Below, in pieces: positions 26,501 through 39,800 of a DNA stretch of 64,000 bases; positions within the stretch are counted from its first letter, which is position 1; each line of letters begins with the position of its first letter. The position numbers were made by a program, and so were the translations under genes. The DNA comes from Tubiluchus corallicola (Eukaryota > Priapulida > Priapulimorpha > Priapulimorphida > Tubiluchidae), in assembly GCA_030141605.1 (NCBI GenBank), contig JAQGDQ010000491.1, positions 1-64,000 on the forward strand, given 5' to 3'. The notes beneath the pieces were generated by a model. The model was not told the DNA's origin. It did not search any database and saw only the letters and a program-made list of their open reading frames with translations.

Positions 26501-29500
26501 CGACGTTGCAAACCCCGTTAGGTATACACAACACAATATACGAGAATATATAATGAAACTTTATTACGTAATGGTGTTTATACATCGGAATCATGTTCTT
26601 ATTCTACAAACACCGGGCGTGATTAAACTGTGCCATAAAATTCAGATTAGAATAAACATTTGTTTAAGGAACACAGAAATAACATGCACGTCACGACTCA
26701 CAGAGTCACTATTACAATATTGGTAGGCGATAAAGGCGTGAAGTCCATAATGTTCTACCTATCACGTGCTAATGCAACAAAATTTCCTCAAAAATTTTAG
26801 GTAAGGTATACAAAGTAAAAAAGAATGTCATTGAAATTACAACTTTGATTTGCGATGACAATTTAAGGCACATTCAAATTTAAAATATGAAGTTAAAAAT
26901 TGTGGTTTATACCAAGTGTACACCATTTACTGCTTACAGTATTTACGTGGTCAGCAAAGCATATCAAAAGACCCGCAATTCAGAGTTCTATTTAATCCCT
27001 TTCGTGAAATTTATTTGCCCCAATTTTTTGCACCTGAGCGAGCGTTATTTAAATAATTAAGATGATTCATCGCTGAAAAATGTGAGGGCTACGTGACGGT
27101 GGTGTGGTAACACGCACAATGACTCTTTCCTGTACCTTGGCACTATAGAAAATGTAACAAAACAATGATGCAATGAAAGGCGTTGTGTGGAAACTGGAGT
27201 TCAAACGCAACAGTTGGAAAAGTGCCAATTTCACTGGCACGAAAGATCCCAAGGCTTTTCTATTCTTGCAAGTCTACGTATGATTGTAAGTCGCAGCTGT
27301 TTCAAGTCTTTCTCATTCACTATACAAGAATAACGCAGCAAAATCCACGACAAAATCAATTTTGACAAATCCAAATGATTTTGACTGCCAAGGTTTTTTT
27401 GTTACTAATCCAACTTGGCGCCGTTGAAAATGTGACATGAAATACAATACTAAGCAAATCCTCAATACTGACCGAATATGCACACCAAATCCGTGTCTCG
27501 GAGATCGATAATCGATCAATAACTTCTCGATAAATTACTACTTGTTGAAATCAAAGTAATATAAGTACGGGCAGTGCGTTTTCCCTTGAGGTTTTCTATT
27601 TCTGCATGAATAGAATTTCGGGAACTCCTACTTGCAGTAAAAAGGGTAAATACAACAAAATACTGCACAATTTATATAAGGCGTCTTTATTTAAGCAGGT
27701 AGAAAAGTTTGCTCAAGCAATTGACAGTTTCCTGGTCAGAATGCAAATAATTCGTGTGCCATATTTGGTGCTTCCTGTTATCATGTCACAGAAAAAATAA
27801 GAAGGTACAGCACAATGCATACCTTGTATTTAAACGCACATCTACGTGTACCTTACACTGTAATTTAGAAAAAATTCTCACTACTTACTAAGCCCCCATA
27901 GCAACGCAATGAATTCAATAAATTCAATGATTTTTTGCTACAATCCATTCCATACTTGTACATATTACTATATTACATACTACACATTACATATTAACAA
28001 ATACTATCTGATTAAAGATATCAATAGATAATTATATACTTCATTCACCATAAATATAGATTACAATAAAATGAAAATCCTCAGTGTTAAAAATATTTTC
28101 GTATCTTATAATTCTCATTTTACTGTAGTCTCTTTTTCGGGCAAATAAAGTATATATAAGTATATAATCATTTATTGATATTTTTAATTAGAGAATATTT
28201 GTTAAATTCTTCAAAAGAAAAAGTTACATAAATTATTATGATGTGCTTTGCAGTTTGTATGGAAAGTTTACAAGATTATTATAAAAAGGACCTTTAAGCC
28301 ATGGAAATCTAGCATTTACAGAAAACCTGTACAGTGAATATACATATATATAATTTGACTTTTCGTTCATCTTTTAGACAAACTTAAAATGCAACAAAAA
28401 TTGCAAAAAAGTTACACGTTTGTGAAGCAGTAATTCCCAATTTGTGTAAGCTAGATATAAATAGTTTATTTTGACGTATGCTATAAAAGTGTTACCTTTG
28501 TACGCCCGAATTCACAAGCAAGATCGAGAGGAGTTTTGTGATCATTGTTCCTCAATGTGACATCAGAGTGATATTGTAACAAAATCTCAACCTGAAAAAA
28601 AATCAAAGACAGTTGAGTAAGACAAATTATAAGTACGGTACTGTTTTATACTCACATCACTTTTGGGTGATGATAATAATATTCATTTAAGGAAATTATG
28701 CTGCTTGTCTATCATTTAAAACTAACAGGGACTGGCTCACAACGTTTTGTATTACAACGATCCCTTAATCCCAAGTCCAAACAACAAGAATAATGACATT
28801 TGTGGCTCACAGGTCGTTCGATGCGCAGCAGCCACATAGTTACAACCACAGACATATTCAAAGATCTTCTTATCCGGGCTCCGCTTAAAGAGTTGCAAAG
28901 ACGAATATTTACAGCAATATGGGGCATAATATAGCACAGGTGCCGTAGAAATGTCTCAAGGGTATATATAGGACTCGAAATAAAAGAGTAAACCGTCACC
29001 ACTTTTTTTGAAAATGCATTTATTTGACAGACATGACAAATATGACAATTTTCTAAACAGTTATTATGTAGTCGGGAGTCGTTAACTATACGAATTCAGA
29101 AATCATTAGAAAGACCATTAGTTCCAAATTTTCAAAAGTTTGTCATTGGATATGTAGCTAAAACGCTGAAAGCAAACTTCGGAATGAGCTTCCCGATTAT
29201 TACACGTCCAGAATTTCTATAAATACATGGCTGAGGAAAGCAACCTCGTGCACATTATGACACCAGAATGAGCAAAGCTAATACAAGTATATGAATCAGA
29301 CAGCACTAATGTCATTACAAGGAAGCTGGGAGCGTTGAGTGGATGAGAACATGGCAAACAAATCGTATTTATTTGCTTGACTAACTGATGAAGTGACCTA
29401 TTTGAGTGTATGTCACGTCTTACAGCCGAAGAAACCAACAGCAGCTGTCAGTTCTGATATCTGGTTCTGTGACCTGCCGATAGAGCGCATGGCTGCACAA

Positions 29501-30798
29501 AGACAATGACAACAATTACAAGACAGTGTTTTAATTTTCTCATATTTCCATGGCAACCAGGCAGGGCATCTAGCTTCTGCCTGCTCAAACGTGAACGGCA
29601 GCTGGAAAAAAGAATGATGTCCCACAAGCGCCTTTTCCACAGCAAATATAGTTGCACAAATTAATTAGAAGTTCCCAGGAGATGCAAAAAACAAGGTTAG
29701 TAGGATTGCTGAAAAGGTTCGCATAAATCCCAAACTGGAGCTTTGGAATGTGGGAGCTAACTTTAAAACACTTATATTAAATACAAGTTAAACCCACTAT
29801 TTACAATGTCGTTACAATGTCACGAATTTTGATCAAAACAAGTGAAAAAAATCTGTTGGGGCAACTTAAACCACAATGTTAAATTTTGATTATGTTTTTT
29901 AATTCAGACACAGTTCATCAGCCAGCTAACTTAATTACGCAAAACGTAAGAAAAGCAGCTTTTATGTTTAAGGGCACTTTAAACAAAGTGAGCTAATCAG
30001 TCAGCTGGCTTCATTATTATGCAAAATACGAAAGTGAAGTGGTCTCATGACGTAACAGCACGGTGAGCAAACATACAAGGCTTTGTTCGTAAAAGCAATG
30101 TTTGCCTTGTCAACGAGTGTACTTTCCATTCGTGTCACACATCTGGGAAGAGAAAACTAGGACCAGAGAAGGGAAAGTATCTGTAACAGATGACACAGTT
30201 CAAAGGTTAATTCTTAAAAAGCAATTTAAGAAAGGTTGGTAAAATCACCATAAAATGCCCAGCAAACCAAATTATGAAACAACTAATTACATGTACACTG
30301 ATTATACTTGCAAATACGTGAGACTGAATAGAGTTTCAAGGCCAGCAAAACATAAAGGAATCCCAGAGTGCCCAAATGCTATCATCGAATGATCAGAACA
30401 ATTATGAATTTAATGCTTTTATAATGTGGAGGAGGGCATTTAACGAATTAGGTGCTGATCACGCTGATTCAAATTTTTCAAAAGCGCTATCGCTACGACA
30501 ATCTTTTAAATTTTCTAAATTTCACTTTTCGTGAGTCGTGAGTGAATTCTAACAGGACTGTGACCTGTATTTTAAGGACAATATAAACAAAAACATAATG
30601 TCCCAATTTTTGTAGCTATTCCTATAATTATAGGTAGTGATTCCATTGAATGGGGTACTAATGTCACAATACTATGCAAAGAACTAAATGAGTTTGTACG
30701 AATAACCTGCGCTATTGACTTCGAAAATAACTCTGAAAAAGCAATTTTAAAATGCAATTCGAGTTTTAGACGTAATCATGTAAAAAACTGCTCCCGCA

Positions 30799-30837
<39 letters not shown>

Positions 30838-33800
30838 GTGTGTGCATGTATGTGTGTGTGGGTGTGTGCGTGCATGCGTGCGTGTGTGTGGGTGTGTGCT
30901 TGCGTGTGCGTGTCTAAAGATATTAGTTGACTTTAGGTAACACAGGCCTGTTACAAAAACAAGTAATGTCAATTAAACACATTTCCTAACACGAGTGTAG
31001 AACTGTATAAATAAAATGTTTCAAGAACAAGTATACATGTGAACTTGAAAGTTCATTCAGTTTCAACAGACTGTTACAATAACTTTAATTTTCAACTGAA
31101 GGTTACGTCAGCAATAAAGCTTACAGAATGGCAACTTTGCTAAGATAAGCCGTAACGGCAAATGCTCGGTCTATTTTTCTCCGCGCAATAATACGTCACA
31201 CAAAACGTATATTGGTTTTTTGATTTTGTTTTTATCGTTCTGAAATCAAATCATAACGGTTGCAGATCCCCAAACACGCAGCCACGGATGATTGATGACT
31301 GAGAGGTCCATTTTCAATATGTCAGACATGCAGTTGATACCGATGTTTTGCAAAAATGTCGCAATTAAACCGTACAGCAAACCACCAACGACGAAAAATT
31401 ATACGCCAAGATTGGTCTGTCATGTTTACATGCAAGGGTAAGAGTTAGCTGTAGACTAAATAAAGGAGTACTGACCGCTAAATACCATAGAAATATGTGA
31501 TTAATGACTAAATAAACTACCACCGGCGAAAAATTATAATAAGAATGAACTGCCGTATTTAAAGCAGAAGGGTAGGAGATGTGTAACATACTAAACAGTA
31601 GCCGTTAAACATTTCAAAAACATGTTGATTAATCGTTAAATAATCACAATATAATGCAGCGAAAGGGTCAATTTTGAAGTTTTTGAGGTCGAACGCTATC
31701 GAAAACGACCGCGTAGTCACGTAAACCCGAACTGTCCACAAAATACTTGCAGAAAGCAGTCTACAGTAACATCCGCCTCAGCTCAGGAATTAGCAAGCAA
31801 TTAATTCTCGAACGCAACGCACGCGCAAGGGTTTTTGCGAAGCTCTTCAAGAGACTGGCGTAACCATCTGTATAGCTTAATTGCTTGAAAAACAGATTAA
31901 TTCACGGATAAAGTCAAAGTTTCAAGAAGCGCATTCTAGGCATGAACGTAAGAATGAGTGCAGAAAAGATAGTTAAGCTACAGAGCTCAAGAAAAGCGTT
32001 AAAAATTAAGGTTAAGTTCAAACAGCAACTGAGAAATTTATCAGTATAATTTCCGTATTATATAATGCATCGCCATATTATATATGTATAATATATAATT
32101 ATATATAATTGATCCATTATATGATAGAAAAAATGATTGAAAGGCACGAGATTGGGACGGTATGTCGTCTATAAATGGAAAAAATGATCTAATACTGCAG
32201 AGCTAAGAAAAGAAATCACGTACAGTACTCGCAAAAATTCGTACAAAAGCAAAATTAATATACGTTATAAATACAGTATCACTGCAAGAAGAATGAACAA
32301 GGTTAAGACCACTTTGTTGCAGTCAAATGTTTCATCCAAAATTATATAATAATATGAATTTATTTATTTCACAGTGAATTCTGCTATAGCATCCTCCTCC
32401 AAATAGTACACCAAATGACAAATAACATTATATAATAATTATCAGGTATTATAATGGTGCTTAATTACTCTGCTTATACGCATGCTGGCATTTCTCAACA
32501 AAAAAGTTTAAAATTTTGTATTTGAAATCAGAATATCATAAATCGCAAACTCTCATTTTCTTAAAGGACAAGAAAAGGAGTACCTGAAGTAGGTTTCAGA
32601 AAAATCCTCTTAAAAATTAAATTACTTTATAGCAATTTTATGCGTATATCGTACTCACGTTAAAAGGAATTTTTGTTTGTTTTCATTTTAAATCTCCCGC
32701 AATACTGTTCCGGCCTCGCCATTACATGACGTCACTACGCAAACGTAAATCAGGAGAAGAAAAGGCAATGTTAAATTATGTCCCAAAAAGTTTCTATGCG
32801 AATCCATATTATTTAGCATTTCGCTTACCTGCTGAAAAGACTTATGTAACTAGAAATATTAATTTAAAATGTTTGTGCCAATTGGTAAAATGTCGCTGAC
32901 TCACCATTCAGTAACCAAAAACGTATTTTTAATCTTATTGACAAGATACAGTAATTTAACATTTTACTTAGTGGCACGTGCGCTACGAATGCCCTGATTA
33001 TTTTTTCAAACTTTACTCAGTGTTATCTAAACTTGTTTCAAACGACGTCCCATCAAAATGGCTGCGCCTAACGGTGAACGCGGGAGATTAAATTTACACG
33101 TTTTACATAGCGTGACTGCCGACGCATGCCCTGCATGCAAAAAGGCTGTATGTAAGCGGTATAAAATTTGAAGACGAATTTTTTGAGCTTTATGTAAGTG
33201 GAGGGTTTTCTTGTGCTTTAAGCTTTAAAATCAAAATCATACGTTAACAAACGCCAATATAATAGCAATAAATATTCCGTCAAGCCGTTTATTAATCCGG
33301 CAGACGCTGAACTGAAATTGGCTTCAGCATCGCAATAATGAAGAATTATTACAGACTGGTGCACAGCTGCTCAAGTTATGAACTTTGCTTACACGCACGG
33401 GCTTATATATTGGTCACGATTTTCAATTGATTTTTCAGTTTAGTTCATTACACAGTTGTGGAACAGTTCAGCTCCAAATTGAGCTTTTAAGTTCCTAATA
33501 AGTAATAACAGCAGAGTACAAGCAAAGAGTAATGTCGTGATTTGTTCAGATTTTTCCAACAAAATGTACAAACTGAGACAGGCTGAATTGAAAAGTTCAG
33601 TTCACAGAGTAAGGAACGCAACTGAATTTGGCAGATACATGTATTTGCTTTAGCTGACTCGTTTAATAACAATTAGATACTTAACAAGACCATACCTTAT
33701 GTGACTGAAATATGTATTTTGTATCATTAATTGTCAATAAATTATACTACTATGTCCAGTTTAGACTGAACATTAACAACGTGACTGAATGAGACTCATA

Positions 33801-36800
33801 CATGTCATTCAAGCGTGTCATGCATCCCTGATAAGTGCTGTGTACCTACATTATCATGCTTCCCCAGACGGAAAACGGAGCTCTGCAACAAAGCTTATAT
33901 GGGAACATTTCAAACAATGGTCGGTGCAAAATGCAAGTAACGCTTTAGAAATTAATAAGTTTGGTGTAATTTTTCGAAAGCTCCCGTATAAAAATGCCTA
34001 TATTTAAATAAGACCATTTCAATAGAAAAATATTATATTTGGTTTACTCGAAGCAAATGACAAACCCTGAATTTTAATCACGCGGTGAAGTCTATTAAAT
34101 ATATGCATAAGGTGGAGAAACATGGAGGTACCAACCTTCAGATACTAAAAAAAATCCAAGATAGTTTATAACATCTGAAATATATGTATATCGAAAATGC
34201 CAGAGTGTAGTTACTGCATATCTTTACTGCTTGCAATTAATCGCATTTATACAGTCAGTTGGTGCTTGTAATTGCTTACTGTTGTTATAAATGTCTTGTT
34301 TTTGTAATTTGTAAAGTAAGTTTTGTATTAAATAAAATGTTGAATATAAAAAAGCTCTGCAACAAAAGCAGTAATGCAAAAACTTAGACGTCTCATCAAG
34401 GTAAAAACCACCGTATGTGACTGAAAAATTATGCAAGTTGAATTATATCGGAATAACGCAAAAGTTATCATTCAGTTTACATCATCACTTAAAAACTGCG
34501 TGTCACTCCCTCACGTGCACGACAAACCTTCGGGGACGCCTGGCAGTCTAGACAGGACTTTAGTATCACGACAAAATACAACGTGACAGCTTACCACATT
34601 GTGATGGCCATGCTGACAAGCCAAATGTAGTGGAATGCTGCCGTCTTTAGCTGCCTGATTAGCAGAAGATCCTATCTGGAGTAGAAGCCGTACTGGTTCA
34701 AGCCAACCCTGCCAGGCTGCATAATGCAGTGGTCTCATGCCTGAAATATACAAACTTACTTAGCTCCACACAACATTAGGCTATTAAAATAAGACGATAT
34801 AATAGGCAAAACTAATATACACTTTCAAAATTCACTATATAGCGATATTGAAAATAACGCACTATATATACCAGAAAAGTTAGCAGGAATAATCTCTAGC
34901 ATTTCACACACAGGTAGAAGAGAAGTTGTACTTTGCCTGGTTGTTTCAGAAATGTGTTCACAACAAAAACGACTGAGCTCTCGTCGCCTCCTAACAGATT
35001 TAAAAAATGACATGTCTCGGGGCTATTCCCACGCGGGGATTACACAGTTTTGAAGGTAACGTTTACCTACTGATAAGTATCTGTTTTTGTTGTTTCGCAT
35101 ATCTGAGTAAAAATGAGGCTTTAAAAAAGAAAGTGACGCCCAGTCGTGCGAGCTAATTTTTCAGGATTTTCCTCCTTTCTTGCTACAGGCAACGATATTT
35201 CTATTAGGTCTTTGTAATATTACGCTAATTTAAATGTTATACGGGTTTTAATTCAACAGAACACTTTGACATGATAAAACAAACCCAAAAAATGGTCAAA
35301 CTAAGGCTAACAAAGTTAATATTTCTTAGAGTAGCATCACATTCACATAGAAAAAACTCATAACACAAGTGTTTCATTCACGGGCGACGGAGCTGGGGGG
35401 GGGGCAGCTGGAGCAACACTTTGCCTTTTTGATGGAAAAACATGTGGTTATCCATGATTACCTCTAAGAGTTTACGGGAGCATATATCCCAGTAATGATA
35501 AAGCCTCATCACGTAAACATGCTTGTGGCTCTCAGTATATTTAATAGTAAATAAACAGGGAGAGGTCAGCATTATCAAAACTGAACTCTACATGAAAACG
35601 TGCATCTATTGTTTGTTCATTTTAAAAGGAATACGTGAGAGGCAGAAGGCATTTGGAGTTCCTTAGATATACTCTTATACACAAGAACACAAGTCATATC
35701 GTCATTAGCGTGGCTACAAAAATATGGGTAAACAAAATGTACGCCCTTTTCACAAATACTGCCCCCGCCCAAGTAATTTGATGCCGGCGCCCCTGGTTTT
35801 ATTAGTATAAAAATACAGCAACTGCATACAACAGCAGTGAAATATCAATAAGGATTGTTTGTTACAATAACCAAAAAACTGGGTTAGCCGAAAGGTGCGC
35901 TTAAGTTAGCAAAAATAATCAAAATTTTGAAAAACTAGAGTCCAGAACAGCAAAACTTTACGCACAGTTCCTCCCAAACTACGTAAATGCTATGTGACAT
36001 TATAAAATTTTATAAACAAAAATAAGTCATTTATTATTGTTGCAAACCTACGAAGCAAACTTACCAATTACCCTTTGGCTTCCTAGTTCAATGGTGTTTA
36101 ATTACTTCAGATTCGTCGCTTTTGCAATCAATATCATTACAATAGCACTGCACAGTCCCTACCACCAAAGAGCATTTCCCCATCTTCGAAAAAAAACTAT
36201 GGGGAAATACTATTTGGTACTGCAAACAGACGCATGCAAAAGCTGTGTTTGCATACTCAAGGAACACACACAAAGCGAACACATCAGAACAGTTTTTTCT
36301 TTGTTTTCCATCATAATGGCTGTACTGCTGTAGTGGTTTTTACCCCCAAAGTATGATGAGAATTACACAAGTGTTGTCCTAAGCTTACATGGATCAAAAA
36401 GAGTCTTTCATTTGAGGATTGAGGAAAAGAAGACTCAATGCTCAATCAACATTGCATCAAACGTATGGAAAATAAACAATTCTATCAAACGGCAAATTTT
36501 ACTTACTATTAAAATAAAAAATGGCTAGGTAATGGATTAATTAGAATAATGACATCAATTTTGCTATAAGTAAGATCATAAGATCACTATAGGAAGCATA
36601 ATCAGGTAAAAAATATATAAAAATGCACAAAGGTCTCTTCAGAAAAAATGGCAAGTAAACGCAGCGAGTGCAAGGGTCTCGAAAAACGAATTTCATCAAG
36701 TTTATTCGCTGGCATACGAGCCGAAACTATGAGCTGCATATTAGATTTAGCATTTATTCAAAAAGATCGAACACAATGAACAAAAATAACAGGTCGCACC

Positions 36801-39800
36801 TGTTCGTAAAAGTTGAAATTTTAATCGGCTGAGGAACGTCAGTTAAGAGAATTCAAATGGGTCAATGGGCTTAAGCCATTACTATTTACAGATAAAACAC
36901 ATTTGAACAGAATAAAATCTCGTGAATAGATATGAAAATCAATAATGATTGGAAAACAAGCATATCATGCAGTAGCTTAAAGCACAGAAAACACTCTTCA
37001 TAGCTTAAAAAATTCGTCTTGAAATTTTATAAGCTCTTACATGCTGTCTTATAGCGCAAAAAAAACTTGCGTTCGCACTAACGCTGCATAAAACTTGTAA
37101 ACATAAAACTCCCGCGATGACCATTATACAGGCTAAACGATTTTAAAGGTAAGTCGTTTGGAATAAGTTTAGAAAACATTGCGTAAAGTTTGAAAAAATA
37201 ATCAGAGCATTTGTAGAACACTCTTCACTAACTAAGCAAAAGTATAAATTACTTTATATTGGTAATATTATTAATAATGTGTTTTTATGAATGAGTGTTG
37301 AACACTGGGGTGGAGACGCGGTGCCGTATTACCAGTTGGCGCGAATATTTTAAATCATTAATAATTTTTTTGTAATTACAGAGGTCTTTTCAAACAGTTA
37401 ACCGTAATGCAAAGTAATAAAACTGTGTGGGAAGTTTTTTTTGGGACATACTTAAGAATAACATTTTCTTCCCTTTGAAATAAAATCGTGAAAATTAAAA
37501 TCTCTGTAGCAAGTTATATGAGTAAACTAAGTGCTAATTTCTTATACTGCATGTTTCGAACACAAGTTGTTGTTTTTTTTTCTTATTAACATTCTAGACG
37601 TGAAACATAATAAATGCAAAAACGGCGTGTAAATTTAACAACCTATAATCATGACACAACATCAAAGATTAGCTTTGTGCAACTGTTATTTTCTACACGG
37701 CCCATTTCATAGCCCGCCTTTCTTTGCACTCGTAGGGGGTAAACAATAAAAACTGCGGTGCCGTTTTCCTCTTTCTGAAGGTGCGCGAACCCCTGCAGAT
37801 AAGACTTAAAACGGAAACGCCTCCTTTTCAGCAATAAACTGTCTCAAGATTTTAGCTTTATACTGCAATCTTGACCATTACCGGCTCACGCGACAGAGCT
37901 GGATAGGTAATAAACCAGTTGATTTAAACGCAGGTTTTGCACGCCATGACCATTAATCAGTTGGTGTAGATGGGTTTTCCATTCTGAGGTACATTTTACT
38001 GACCGATAAAACAGAAGAAGCCAATCTACATCTGTGTTTCAACAAATAGTGACAACAATGGAAGAAGTAACTGGGCATTGTCTTTTGCACAATTAAACTG
38101 TCGTCATTTATAATCCGGACTACAAGTAGCAGCTGCAGCCTTAAACTTTTTTAAAGATTTCCGAGGCAATTTAATGGTTCCTACACTCTGCATCAAAATT
38201 GAAATGCCCCTACTAACATTTTTATCATACTAGCTGGCTTGAGAGATCACGACCTAAACAAACATAGAGACTACCCCTTTGACAGAGTGTTTTATTTGAT
38301 GCTATCAAGCATTTTCCTAAAATATAAGGGTCCTGGTAACGGGTCAAGATGCGGGTACCCCAAAAGTGCAAGAAACTACTGGAAAATGTGTTACAGTGGC
38401 AGCTGATGCATTTTCATGAGAAATGTTCTGATGCTGATTCAAGTCACCTTGTGATGCTTGATCTTACTCCCATAGCAACCAAAAATTTTCACAAAGTTCT
38501 CAAATCAAAGGATTGCTATGGTCAGTCATGCAAATTTGCTTGAGTTGACCCGACAGCGGTGCATTAGTAGACAGACCACCCGGTTGCACATAAAAACGCC
38601 CGATTTACTGTTTCATTATTTCGGCACTTTTATACCTTCCAACTTTTTTTGGCATGTTTCTTTTTACATTTCCGAGTTAGCCCTTTTTATCTTACCTAGG
38701 TATGCATTCTATGAATCTCACCTGCCGTTTTGCACACCTCGACCACAGAGCAAGCTGTGTCATCCATGCGATATCCAATCAATAATAGAGAAATCGATGA
38801 TCATATACACAGTTGCTGGTGCCAAATAATAGAAATTTTACACACTATACGCGTTGCCTTCTTAGCGCAGCAATGTATCAAAACAAGAACAACACGACCT
38901 TAGTGCGCGTACTCGAAATAACCGTGGTATGGTAATGCAAAAGGTAAAGATGTACCAAAAACAGAATTGACTGAAGATAAGAAAAACATGAGAAAAAACA
39001 GCAGGATGTCTCTGACAACATTAAGCCACAGTCACAAAACAAAAACAATGTGGCAACATAAACAATTTTTGTATGTGACGTATCTCTTTTACGTTTGATA
39101 ATCATGAGTAAAAAAGATTAACTAAGTAAGTAGACGAAGATGCACAATTTACACATAATAACGTGAAGAGAGTAAAGAACACACAGAAAACACGAAAGTC
39201 AGTAGTCAACTACTACAGGGAAGCCATCAGCCAAAGCAATCAAAATGCTGTCGAAACAGCTACGTCCCACTCGACCAGAGAACAGAGATAAAACTAGAGA
39301 AAACGTTCGAGCTTCTGCCTATTATATGAGAACGAGAATAATGTCCATCCGGCCGAGTTCCGACAGAATGGCTGCGAAAGTGGTTTAACGCAAAGACGGG
39401 CAGCTTTTCACAGAATCCGAGATGCGGCTAGCATATGAAATCGTTCACAGTCAACTTAAGCTCATTTAAAGCGCATTTAGCTCAACCATTTATCTATGAC
39501 GAGAGTAATTACTAATCATGGAAGCATCTTGATAAGAAAACTAACCGACGGCGATTGACTGTTATGAATCCCGTTTGTCAGTTTAGTGAATTTACTGAAT
39601 TCAGCAGAAGAAGTTACAACTTAAACAATTTAATGAAGACAAATTAAAGGAGAAGTACAGACGTTTTTAAACTACAAGGAAGTATCGAGTGTTAAACAGA
39701 CGATCTTAGGAATGCTCATATGGTTGCCATTGGGAGTTAGACTGGGTGAGTTCAACACAGTTTGAGCTTGACAAAATGACCTGAGCTGCTAAATTAGTAA

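Larger units (their letters stand above)
21898..28495 (-). other. Caskin intron 5 (6.6 kb)
   Basis: Contains the 43-bp minisatellite (23125-23495) and a copy of a 24-bp dispersed-repeat core (21963-21986), 66 nt upstream of exon 6 in transcript sense. The remainder is AT-rich with no gene-like frames. Confidence 0.8.

Noticed and set aside
6331-32734. Full CRE palindromes TGACGTCA at 6331, 17431 and 32727
   Set aside because: About one is expected by chance in a sequence of this size and composition; three is not compelling by itself.
34511-34753. Single-exon 80-codon ankyrin frame
   Set aside because: Real only as exon 4 (34595-34740). The C-terminal 30 codons run past a consensus donor into the intron.
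38349-38829. Two overlapping plus-strand frames (64 and 103 codons) in intron 3
   Set aside because: No recognisable domains and no splice context; taken as chance.
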